Below are positions 37,901 through 50,200 of a stretch of DNA of 64,000 bases, piece by piece. This DNA is from Diphasiastrum complanatum (lineage: Eukaryota > Streptophyta > Lycopodiopsida > Lycopodiales > Lycopodiaceae): positions 31,338,519-31,402,518 of the forward strand of contig CM055101.1 in assembly GCA_029204225.1 (NCBI GenBank), given 5' to 3'. The notes under the pieces are model-generated. The model was given only the letters and a program-made list of their open reading frames with translations. It was not told where the DNA came from and made no database searches. The position numbers and the translations under genes were made by a program. The number at the start of each line of letters is the position of its first letter. Positions within the stretch are counted from its first letter, which is position 1.

Positions 37901-40900
37901 ACCTTTCTGAGGTGTTTTAGATGCTCCTTCCTCGTTTTGCTGTAAACGAGAATGTCATCTAGAAATACGACTACAAACTTACGCAAGTATGGTCTGAGGA
38001 CACTGTTCATCAAGGTCATAAAGGTAGCTGGAGCATTTGTGAGCCCAAATGGCATTACCTTAAACTCATAATGACCGTGACGAGTCCTAAAAGCTGTTTT
38101 CGAGACATCTTCCGATTTTATACGGACTTGATGATATCCCGATCTAAGGTCTATTTTACTGAAAAACTTAGCCCCGTCGAGTTGATCAAACAACTCGTCT
38201 GCCCGAGGCATAGGATATTTATTCTTAATTGTGACTTTATTGAGGGCTCTGTAATCTACGCAAAGACGCATAGACCCCTCTTCCTTTTTCACCAATACGA
38301 CTGGTGAGGCCCATGGTGAACTACTGGTCTGAATTTGGCCTTTCCCAAGATAGTCTGTTAACTGCCTAGTTATTTCTTCCTCTGTTCGGCTGACCCGATA
38401 CGGAGGTTTAGAAACAGGTGCTGTACCTGGTACTAGGTTTATTACATGATCTACCTCTCTGCTAGGTGGTAAACCATGTGGTAAATCTTCAGGAAAAACA
38501 TCTTTAAATTTAGACAACAAAGTTTCTAATTTACTGATTTTCTGCTGAATAGAACTGGAAATAGAAACTTTAGGAATAAACTAAAAGTCACATAAGAATA
38601 CCTGATGGTCTTCGTCTCCGATTAGCTGACAGAGCTCTGAACTGCAGACCATAGGGCTGTTGGGAACATCATGCTCCCCATGCAACTGGATCTCTCGGCC
38701 TTTATGCTGAAAGCGGAGGGTGTTCTCCTGATAGTTTCTGTGGAGGGAAGGTCCTAAACTGTAGAGCCAATCTCTCCCGAGAATAATGTCTGTTCGATCC
38801 AGGTGCATTATCTGAAAGTTTATTTCATCTTGGTACCCCTGAATACCAAGATTTAACTTACTTACCATAGTTTCCCATATTTTTTTTATCTTCACCCTTA
38901 GCTAATGAAACTATGTACCTATGCTGACTAGGTACTTCTGGTAGTTTAAGCTTTTTAACCAGGGTGTGGTTGATGAAATTATGGGTTGCCCCATCATCAA
39001 CCATGACTCTTACTGACTGGTTACCAACTTTCCCATGCATACGTACTAGGTCATGCGGCCCAAAGCTGAAGGGTCTCACTAGCATTGCAGAGGTCAGCTG
39101 GCAACAGTGTTCAGGATCTTCATGATACACTTTGATCTCGGAAGCTGCCGAGTCACTGGGGAAACATACAATCTGAACAAGATGAACTTGTTTTTTATCT
39201 TTTTTATCTTTTTTAGTGAAAGGCCCCTTGGGACACTGTCTGACTGTGTGTCCCTTGCCCATACACACAAAGCACAAACGTTCTTGTTTGGCTTTCTCAA
39301 AATCATCTGGTTTTAAGGGCTGTATGAGTGAAGGGCGTTTCTGAGGAGCTTCACCTTTAAATTTATCTTCTTTCTTTCTTTTTAAAAATTTATTTTTAAA
39401 TTGAAAGTCTTTCTGAGAAGGCTGCTCAAAAAGTGGCTGTTGTCTCGCCCTCTTCCTACCCACTAAATCATCATAGATTTGACCATATCTGAGAGCTTGC
39501 TCAAGGGTAGTAGGCGAGTTTCTCTGGACCTCTACTTTATATTCATCTTTGAGGCCACGGACAAATCCCCTGATTTTCTGATAGTCATCCATATTTTTAA
39601 TCTTTAAAATTGCTTCTCGATACTGCGAGATATATTGGATGAGGGACTTGTCCATTACTGTTCTTTCCCAGGCTTCCCAGGCTCTATCAAGTTCATTCTC
39701 TGGTAGAAATTCTCTTAGGAAAGCTTCTTCAAAAGCTTTCCATGACCAGGGAGTCTGCCCAGTCTCCTGGAGATTTAACCACCACTTATAGGCCATAGGC
39801 CCTAAGGAAAGACTAGCCTCAATAGCTTGCAAATGGTCAGGGGTCTGTTTAAGAGCATGAATGTTCTTCCATTTGCTAAGGAAGGTTTGTAGAATATCTG
39901 CATTTCTATCCTTCTCTTCCCCATTAAAAGTAGGGGGTTTTAAGTCTTTAAAAACACTCGGGTGAGACCGTAAAGTCTCACCCGAAACTGATGGAAGTGG
40001 AGAAGGGGATAACTGAGAAGTGGAGGGAAGGCTTCCTTTCGCAGGAACTCAAAATCAAGTTTTTGAGTTCAGCGAACGAGTCGTCCACACTAGACTTGAA
40101 ATTGGCTAATGCCAACTTCAGTTCATCCACTTCTGTTACCAATTGGAGAAACTGCTCCTTGGTAACCAGTTCGTCGAGTTCTTCGGCGAACTGTTCCTGT
40201 TCTTCTACTTCCATGGGTTCCTTCCCTTTTCTGTAAGCCAAGGCTTCTGTTTCAAGTTCGTCGAAGCCTCTCTCCGGGGGTTGATCAGGTCCCTGAGGAG
40301 TGGTCATCTTCGGAACTGAAAGAGAGCTACCTTAACTTCTGAAGGAAAAAAATTCTAAAAGACTAATTTACAACTGTACAAGGGAAAGGAAAGATGACTT
40401 AGCTGTTTCTGAGGACTGTACTTCCAAAGAAAGAATGAAGAGGAACCCTCTCAGCTCTTTTACCCAAGATTTCAGACTTGCTGTCCCGGAAAATGCCAGT
40501 TTGAAGCTTCAAAACGGTGCCAAATTTCCTGGTTCTTGAGTTGAGTAGCTAACTGATCTGATTTCAGGTGTGGGGCTCCAACAAACCGAGTAAAAACCGG
40601 AAATTTACAAAAGGAAATCCGGAATTTTTGAAGTCCTTGCCCTCGCTGGTTGGATAGCAACCTATCCGGCCCGATTTGTCCAATTTACAGCTCTAAATCA
40701 CCTCAAATCTCCGATTTACTCTCAGCCTGTAGGTCGCTGGTCTGTAGCAAGCAAGTCTGAAACTCAGACTCCTGAAAAACTTCTGAAAAACAGGGTTAAA
40801 TTCTGAGATTTCTACCCTACTGTCCAACGCTGGCCCTGCTACAATATTTCAGATTAGAACTCCTTCTAATCTACTCAGAACTTCATACGAAACTCAGATT

Positions 40901-43900
40901 TGAGGGCTGATTATACAGCGATGGACCTGCTCTTCCCTTCCTCATGAATTTCCGCTCAGATCATAGTGATCTACACTCAAAAATCAGAGAGGGAAACTGA
41001 TTTTTCAGCGCTGAAGCTATTCTAAAAGATATGCTTCCAAACTACTGAGCAATCCAGCAAATTGGAGGATTAGAAAGCTGATCCTACAACGATTTTCCTC
41101 CTCTATTCTTTTCTGAGAATCTCCCCGATCTTTCCTATCTTCTGATAGCTTTCTCTACTGCTGCTCCTGAACTCCCTAGGATGGAGATGGCTTTGATACC
41201 AGTGTAATAGATCCTAACACCACAGTAGGGCAAACACTAACTGATCCACCCAACCTTGCCTACTCCCTGATATAGAGTAAGCCCCTCCTAGCCCAGTGTG
41301 AGGACTGGTAGCATGCTACTGCCAAGTGTCGGCCACGTGGCACTGACGTGGCCGACTGCACGTCGGGACCCAATTGGGGGCCCTATCCTGCTGACAGGGT
41401 CCCTAGGCTGTGTTAGGCCCGCCATGGCTATGGACCGTGCTGGGGCACACTACTCACACTGTCTTGCCCTGTTGGTCATGTACGCTTCGACACCTAGAAC
41501 TTTGATATATTCTATTGGCCGCCATGTTTAGGGGAAGTGCTTCTGCTAAGCTCAGAAAGCAGCACATAAGCAAGAACTAACCCTAGAAAGCGGCAAAGAG
41601 AAAGCTTAAGGAGACTAAAGATACAGCTCAATATCATCAGCTATGAAATGAATGACAATAGGTCCTACTTATACCCACAAGGACGCCTTAAAATAGAATC
41701 TTCTGGACTCTTCTAAAGGATAAGATAATATAATGAATAAATGGGGCCAAAGGCCAGTAGATGAATAAAGAGGGCCTAGGGGCCTGGCCTGCTTATGCAT
41801 AATAGTAAAGTAATAAAGAAGGACACGACGAATGTAATGAGCCGAGTCCATAGCTATTTGAATCTTTTACCATCCAAACATTTATGTGTGCTTCTTGATA
41901 TTCTATATCATGGTCAGCTCAACCATGATTCTGCAAAAGAAACATGAAGAACAAAACTGAAAGCAAGAGCAAGGATAGAAAATTGGAATTGTGTCCAATG
42001 TAAGCATATTTTGTCTTCTGCTGATACTTTCTTATTTTGTGTAAGAATGTTTTCCACATCTATAAAATATGAAAATTTGAATTTCGAAGATTTTTTTAAG
42101 GGACGCAGAATTTTTGACTACACAATTTGTTCGGCATCACAAAGTAACCTAGGATGTGAGCTAGAGATGCAATGAAGCCTATCACCAAGGTACAACTATA
42201 TGGTCCTTGTTACTTGTGATTGTACTTAGACTCATTGACCTAAAAGAATAAGTAGTAAAAGCAAGATATGCAGGAAAGAAAAATAAAAGGTCTCTATTCT
42301 ATGTTAAGGCCTTCCTTTAGTGACCAGTTTTGCCTGATCCGTTCTCTAGCAAGCTGCATAGCAACAAGAAGGTAGCACTTGGAAAATCAGCCGAACTCTT
42401 TATCCCATTGCAGCACAAGAATGCATCTGTCAGCACGAGAAGGTACTAGTGAATCTGGTCGATCTTCTCTCATGATGAATGCTGCGAGTGAATTCAATAC
42501 CGGATCCAAGTTCCTCTTTACAGAATCATGTTGGTGCATACCAACAAACAATGGTCCATCTACTGGATGGGCTATAACAACAAATGCAGGTGAAAAAAGG
42601 GGAAAATCGAACGAAGTCTCACAATTTGCAGTATCACTTGGCAGAGTAGATGGACCATTGTTTCTGCCATTTTGGACTGTCACAGCCAGTTTGAAATTCA
42701 TAGTTGCTTAAAAGTTCTTGAAGACTCTTCTATGATTCCTGAAACAGTCAAGAGGATGTGGAAGTTTGGAATGCAAATATCTGATGGCGAAAATTTCCGA
42801 CTCTTGCTTTGCGATTCCGTTGCCATACATGTTCCAACGGTTCCTGGTGTTTCTATTTTATAGTACTGGACTGCTACCAAGTTCTCCAGTAAATTTGGCC
42901 ATTAAAAATGCATTCTGAGATGACAGTCCTGTCTGATTGCTGTCACACACCTACTTATGTTACATCAAGGGTGGCCTACTATATCTGTATTTCAGAATAG
43001 ATTGTAAATCATAGACTTTCTTCTATATTAATATTTGGTGTAATTTCTGCCTATCTGATGCAAATGTTGGTTGTAGGCAAGGGTGATGACAGACTTAGAC
43101 CCAGTTCAAGCTCGTGCTGAAGCAGTGAGGCTACTTCAAAAACTGAACTTTCCAGTTACTCTGACCTCATCCTTTCCCAACATATTGTTATACTGAATCA
43201 TCAATCTCTGATGTTTGCTATTGACATATATAGTTAGCCTGCAGCATCTATTTTGTTTTCAAGCTAAGTTTTCAAATGTAATAACTAATGAAGAGAAGTA
43301 TACCGTTATTGGTCTCTGAGGTTTTATCCTATGGTCTTTTAGTTCGCAGGAAAACAACTTGCAGTTAAGTCTTTTGATGCTCCTATCTACCAGAAAAAAT
43401 TATAATCTCAGATGGCAACATGCTTTTCTCTTTTTAGCAGGCTAAGGCTCAAAATACTTTGTGCCCTTTGTGGCCCAATAGTAACATTTACTTGGAAGAG
43501 CAAAAAAAGGCTACTATTTCTTGTGAAATTACTGTACTTTAGGACCATAAATGGACCTACAAAAGATCCACAAGATTGATTGGATGCTTGCTTAACAATC
43601 TATCAAAAAACTAGACACAAAAAAGTTGATCTAGATTGGCAATTTGACAAACAACAAGCATTAACAATTAAAAGCATTGATCAACATTGAAATCCGAGCC
43701 CACACGTGCAAGACACAGCCTGCTATATGGCCTGTAGACTGAGTAAATAGCTAAAAAAACCTGAATAGCAATAAGAATTTTTTTTACAGACTACCTGAAA
43801 CAAATTTACACACAAGAATTTTTGGAAAAAATTAAAAACAAAAAATTTAGTACATGTTCTTGGGAACCCTAATGGGATTTTATGCGTTACGAAATACTTT

Positions 43901-44216
43901 TCAGATTGGAACGTGCATGCATGATATCATAGATGCACTACAATTCTAAATCGCGATTCAGAATCGTGGTCCGATTTCATGATTAAAAAAAAAACAGAAT
44001 CGTTTAGAATCGTTTTTTTTTTTGAAATTTTTTTTGGGCAATATGGGTATCAGATAAAAGCTCTGATTAAGAGCATTATTACTGTGTAGTTTGCCGACTG
44101 TTTCGGGTGCAGGATGGTCCATTTCAGGTGCATTAACTCCTAGGTTTACGCTATAGCTCCTTTTAATATAAAAAATTAACAAAAAAAAGAGAATTCCCCA
44201 ATGTGTTCATAATAGG

Positions 44217-44267
<51 letters not shown>

Positions 44268-47200
44268 AACCATAAACCATAAACCATAAAAGCCGAAGTT
44301 ACCGAACTAAAACCACAAAGAACAGTACTGAATCATGACACTGTGAATTGATGATCCATAATATATAATATCGGGCCACATGGCACCAAAATGGAGTACA
44401 ATGATGTTCCATGAACGTAATGAAAACTATACAACTAAGACTCGTCAGAGTCATGGTAGGAAAAAATATTCGAATCTGTGCTTGACTTTAGATCCCAAGG
44501 GTCTGTAGATGAATTGGAATCGGAGGGAACCATACGCCGTGGTGTGGCCTTAACTCTGCTGTGTGCTCTGGTTCTCTGCTGCGTGCTCTAGCTCTGGATC
44601 CTCCCCCTCCCCCTGCCTCTACCTCTACCTCTACCTCTACCTCTGTCTCTCTCCCCTCCCCTGGCCCCCATCTGGCTGCCCTCACCCTTGTGTCTACTCC
44701 GTCGGGTCTGTGTCTCAGGTGGCTGTGATCCTACGCCCTGAGATGGCCGTACCCACTGTGATGATGCCTGGCCGACGACTGCCTGTGATGCTCCACTCCT
44801 GTCTACAAAAAGTGAACTCAGGCCCCCCCTCCCAGAATCTCTAGGTCTCCCTCTAGGCCTACGTGCAGGAATGGATGGCTCCTCCTCTGTCTCCGCATCA
44901 GGGTCCACCAGCAGGTCAGCCAGGTCATCCCCCTATGCCTCTGCCCCCATCTCCTCGTCCTCCTCCGTATTCCCCCTCAACCCACTCCTCCTCATAGTCA
45001 ACCTCGAGCTCCCCTCCACCCTCCGAGCCCTCATCATCTCCCTCCTCAGCCTTATCCCTCTGCCTCTCTGTCCTCCTCTACCGCCGTAAAGCCCGTGCGT
45101 CAGCCTGTGCCTGTCTATAGAACTCTCTATGGATCTCATCATCCATCTCCTCTTGCGTGGGTGGTGCCCGAGGAGCAGCAGCTGCCGAATCCACCAAGCA
45201 AGTGTCAGGGTTCACCTGCAAGAAACAAGGGGTAATGATGTGACTCACCTCGAGCATCTGGCCCTCTCCTTGCGCGTGCCTCAGCATACGGCCGTTGGTG
45301 TCACAAACACAAACCGCCTACACTGCTCGATGGATAACCTATTCCTCTTCTGCGTGTGATACAAGGCCCAGGTGCTCCAATTCCGCTCACAAGCGGATGC
45401 TAAACAATCCTGTGCAAGGACTCTCTCGGCCAATCGCCGCAGGTCACCTGTGCTGCGCCCGTGGATGCACCACCATGTAACGGGCCTCAACTGATCCTCC
45501 CTCCCCCGACTCTGCTCTCCATCGAAAGGAAACTGGAAGCGCTCAAATGTGAGCAGCTGGCAGACAATGTTGGCCAGAATCGGACCTGTTGGCAGAAGAA
45601 AAAACATGGCACGTGTAAGTCCCCTCGAATTCACACACTAGCAATGAGTACACTACTGCAGTAACAACTCCGGATCGTCCGTCTCCTGGGTAGAGCGCCA
45701 CAAGGGGTGCAACATGTGGGCTACGATGTGGATGGGTCGGTGGAAGAAGTCCCATCTGGCCTCCCATATATGCGAGATCTCGTCCCTCCTACTGTAGACA
45801 AATTAGAATAATCAGTGCACCGTAGCATAAAAGAAACGCATCAAACTTGAGGGAGAAACAACAAACTGGACACTGAAGAGTCATACTTGTGCTGGTCCAA
45901 GGCTAACGAATGAATCGCCTCGCCGATGTGGTCCATGAACTCATAAATAAGACCGAGAGTGCACCCCTCACGGTCTACCAGGCGCAGTACTCTGAAAATG
46001 GGTAGAAGGACCCCAACAATCTCCTCAGCACCTTTCTAGAACTCATTACCGGACACAGTGGACCGGAAAAATGCCGCATGTGCGACGTCTCCAAAGTCTC
46101 CGAAGGCCTCGTTGGAAACCATCCACCGCAATGCGTCCTTCACTACTATCAATCGCTCTAGCACCAAGAAGTAAACGCAAAGCGTGTGGGTGCTGGCTTC
46201 TTCAGGTTTAGGGTCGAGAGGTTGCGGAATAGGGCCGCAAACGCCTCTTCTTGGCAAAAAACACATGGGATTAGGGTGTGGGATCGAATTATTTCAGTAT
46301 GAGCGATAATGGGCGACTGACGTTAGCGTGGGAGTCCGTGCAGGTGTAAAGGAGGTAGTGTAGGCCTAAACCACGCCCGTGGTAGATGCTTGCACGATGC
46401 TCCAGGCCTAAACCCTAAAAAACATGGAATTAGGGCATGGAAGTTGAAATTTGTGATATCGATGTAGACGGGCAGAACGGAGGTCACAGGAGTCTCTGCA
46501 TGGGGCATGTGGAAATGCACTAGGCTCAGACATCACCTGAATCGGTTGCCCACAAGTCATTTTGTGAAAATGGCAAAAATACACAAGCATTTGGAATGTG
46601 GTGTTCAAATCTTGCTAGGCGTGCCGTAATGGCTGAAACTGACGCTGTAGGAATCACCGTGGGCATGAAGAAAGGTGGTCTAGAGCCAAACTACGCTCGA
46701 TTTGGTTGCCTACAGCTCAATGTCAACACATGCAAAAAATCAAGCCTACACTTACCAAATATCGAAAACTGATCGTTTCGCTCTCCACGAAGCTCAGATC
46801 CACCTGGCACCGTGCACACCACCTCCGTATCGCCGAGTAGATGCCTGCGAACTATCCACATGCGAAGATCGGACGCCTATAGCTCACCAAGATTTTTTTT
46901 GCTGCCTCTAGTAGCGGGGTGAGGAGGAGGCTCAAAAATCTGATATCAGCGAATCGCGATTCGCAGAATTGCAATTTGCGAATCGCGATTTGCTGCAACT
47001 ATGCATGATATACACCAGAGATGAATGGGGCGGACGCAAACGTGCGTTCCGAGACTTTTTTTTTTTTTCTCATAAAATAGCAAAAAAACCGAAAAAAAAA
47101 GTGGACGCGTCCGGCACGGACCCTCATGTCTGATATATACATATTACATACTAGCACCCCATCCAAAATCTGAGAATGCATCTCGAAACATGTTCTAGGA

Positions 47201-50200
47201 AACTTTAACCTAGTTTGTATTTTGGCCCAAAATGTTGCCTCGGAACATGGTCTTTGTTTTTTGCAATATGGGATTCAAATAGCAGGAACTTTTATGGGGG
47301 ATTTGATGGCAATTTTTTGAATTTTTTTTTAAACACGACAAGAAACTTGTTTTTGTCAAATTCTATTAACTGTATCGGTCCTATTTTGCTTGGATATTGT
47401 GCACATTGTACAATTGGCAGTGAAATTGTTGGAAAGCCAGTGAAATTGCCGGAGTTCAGGAGACCTAGTGAGACTAGGTCCATAGAAAGTTGCAAAGCTA
47501 ATGAAATTGTTGGAAAGCCAGCTAATAGGAAAGTTGACAAAGTATAGGGAAGGAATTGCATCTTTTTTTGTTTGAATGTTTTGATGGTTTTTATTTCAAT
47601 GAATAGTTGCAAATATTGTAAAACTAAATATTGGCAAAAACATAGTTTTATATAAGTTTTTATAATTTTTATATTATTTATAAATATATAACGTTTGGTT
47701 GCTTAGAATGCTCATGTTCCAGAACGAGCGTTTTGGAACGTGTATGCAGCAGAACGTGTTCTGCTACATCTATGATACATATGTACCTATCAATATTGCA
47801 CTCTCATTTTCAAAAACGTTATGGGTATTTCTATTAAAGTTTCTTGGAATGATGCAGTTTTGAAGATTTTCTTTTTTGTGAGGTTTACATTAGATCCTAT
47901 TGGTGGCAATTTTTCTTAAAGAATTTGCTTTTGAGTAATAAAAGCTGATTTGACACTTTTTAGTTTAAGAAAATAAAGAATAAAGTGTTTCGAAATCGAA
48001 AAAAAAAGCATTTTAGAATGAGCGTTCATATCATGTCATAGCCTCGTGCCATAATATTTGATGAGGGGTTGATAACTGGATCCTTCGATTCAATTAGCAT
48101 GCACAGATATTGGGTGTGCACAAAGAAAAAGAACTTCTCATAAGGTGCATACGAATCTATAAAATACTCCTTTTAATCTTCCACCTCTTGCTTGAGCATA
48201 AATAACAATCAATTTTGCCTAAATCAACAAGTGGTTAAATGATTTGGCTTTATCCAATTGCATATGTGAGACTCACATATATGTTCAGATTTTGTTGAGG
48301 TACATCATGTTCCTACAATTATTAATGTGTTTGATGCCGCTCAATTTTCTACTTCACATGTATGCATAGGTGTGGTACGACTGATTTCTTTTGCTGTAGA
48401 GGCAGCCATTTGTGTTCTTTTCAAGGTTATGCTCCATGCTAGTATTCTAGTAGTATTGGCACACATATTGATGTAGCTTGACAAATCCCGCCAGGTTTTA
48501 TCTTTTGTATATGTTATAGGATACTATGGCTCCTTACGCATCCGTGATTTTGCTTCTATATTGTTACAACATATTTTTTGTGGTCGAGATGCCTAACCTG
48601 GGATGTATTTGCTCACTTTCTTTTACAATATGTCGACACACTTGCTCTTTAAGGGTAGCTTGGTACATGACACCTCTATGCTTGGCTGATCCGATGTATT
48701 GGGATCATTTTGATGCCTTATCTTGTTTTTGAGATTGGTCTATGCCTCTTTTAGCAGATGCCTATGTGTTCAATGCTCTTACTATGATGCATACTCTTAT
48801 GGAGGAGATTTTTTGTAACAATTTCATGATTGGGATGGCAATTTGGTCATGTATCGTCTTCGTGACACCTATTGAGCTCCTTTATCAACTTTTTGTGGTT
48901 TGCTTTCATGATAATCACACATATAGGAGTGGACTATTTGATTCCACCTTGGTTTTTCATCAGGCTCTTAGACATTATAGCATAGGTGTAGTTTGGGATC
49001 TTTCTTCTGGGATATTTTTCCTGTTACTACTAGGCATTTATGGTCTGTCTTGATTGTTTGGGCTATTTTTGGATTCTAGTTTCTTCGGTCTTCTATGGTG
49101 TCTATCATACTATTTGGGTGGCCAGCTTGGTTAATCATATTAGCTTTGGGTTGGGGACGACTTTTGGTGTTGATATGCATCTTCCTCTACTTCGCGCTTC
49201 TGGATAATTTTCTATGCCCCTATTGCTTTGTATGGTCTATTGCCACTTGATCCATTGGCGTAGTCTTTGAGTTTACATATGGCATGAATACTTCTATTTG
49301 TGTAGCATTAGATTTTCCTAGTAGGTGTGAGGATGTTCCTATTGATGCCTTTTCTTTCGCATTCTTGGTTAGTATGACTTGCTTCGTATCTACATGTTTG
49401 GAGCTGTTTTATAAGAGCTTTATATCGTGACACCTTCATTTCGCATTCGTGGGCCCTATGTGTCCCTTGACAATGCTTCATGATGTTCTTTATGTTGGAA
49501 CTTTTAGTATATGCACTTCTATGGCTTGGATTTGACATCGACCATATTTGATAGATCGTATCTCAATTGTTGCGGTTTCTATACCTCCTTGATGTTGCCT
49601 GGTCCATGGTGCTAACTTTAACTTGACATTCATTCACATTCATTTGTTGGCCACAAGCCTTTATTATTCATGTATAGGTCTAAAAGCCTTTGTTATGTGT
49701 TTATATTTGAAACTGGCCAAGGGCAAATCATTATTGTTTTGGTCTTGGAGTGGGGGTCCTATCGGGAAGGTGTAGACCTTCTACGAGGGTGCACCGTTTT
49801 CCCTCTTATGACCCTAGTTCAGATAAGCTTAGGTCAAGTGCCTAGGTTCATGTTGGGTATAAATAGGCCCTATGTCCATCATTTTTTAGCTTATGATTCT
49901 ATATTGATAGGGCTCCTTGTGGGAGAACTCTTGCCTTTGCTATCCTTGTAGGGCTTTAGCCATTGATTGCATCTGATGCTATTTGCCGTTCTTCATGGAG
50001 ATTGTTAAATATGAGAAACCAGCACAGCCAAACCTGGGTAGTCGCAGAGGTCGCAGAGGACTGCAGAGGACCGTAGAGGGACCGCAGAGGACCACAGAGG
50101 GACCGCATTAGGGACACCAGAGGACCGCAGAGGTCACAGAGGTCGCAGAGGACCGCAGAGGTCGCAGACGACCACAGAGGGACCACATTAGGGACCGCAG

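Larger units (their letters stand above)
35162..41486 (-). mobile_element. Young Ty3 chromovirus (minus strand), 5' LTR truncated
   Basis: Element order on the minus strand: truncated 5' LTR (41486-41203), primer site, leader, gag with CCHC, protease, RT-RNase H, integrase, chromodomain, polypurine tract AAGGGGGAGGGAG (35532-35520) and complete 3' LTR (35519-35162, TGTTACGAG...TCTATTACA). Over the 284 bp both LTRs share I count one difference, so the insertion is very recent. The 5' LTR lacks its first 74 bp and joins other repeat sequence. Coding frames are interrupted by four in-frame TAGs and about three frameshifts. Confidence 0.95.
43928..47003 (-). mobile_element. hAT transposon 2, N-terminally deleted relative of hAT 1
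   Basis: Flanked by the exact 8-bp duplication CATGATAT (43920-43927 and 47004-47011). Termini are CATAGATGCA at the left and, reverse-complemented at the right, CATAGTTGCA, similar to CAAGGTTGCA of hAT 1. Subterminal regions carry AATCGCGATT/GAATCG words (43950-44018, 46950-46992). The interior encodes, on the minus strand, only the middle and C-terminal parts of the transposase. Length 3,076 bp; non-autonomous. Confidence 0.9.

Noticed and set aside
42379-42863. Overlapping frames on both strands in intron 6
   Set aside because: They overlap each other in opposite directions, match nothing known and lie in an intron. The 19-bp inverted repeat partly explains the mirrored openness.
48520-49060. 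T-rich plus-strand frames that look membrane-protein-like
   Set aside because: Hydrophobicity follows from T-rich codons; frames are short, unlinked and have no recognisable motif.
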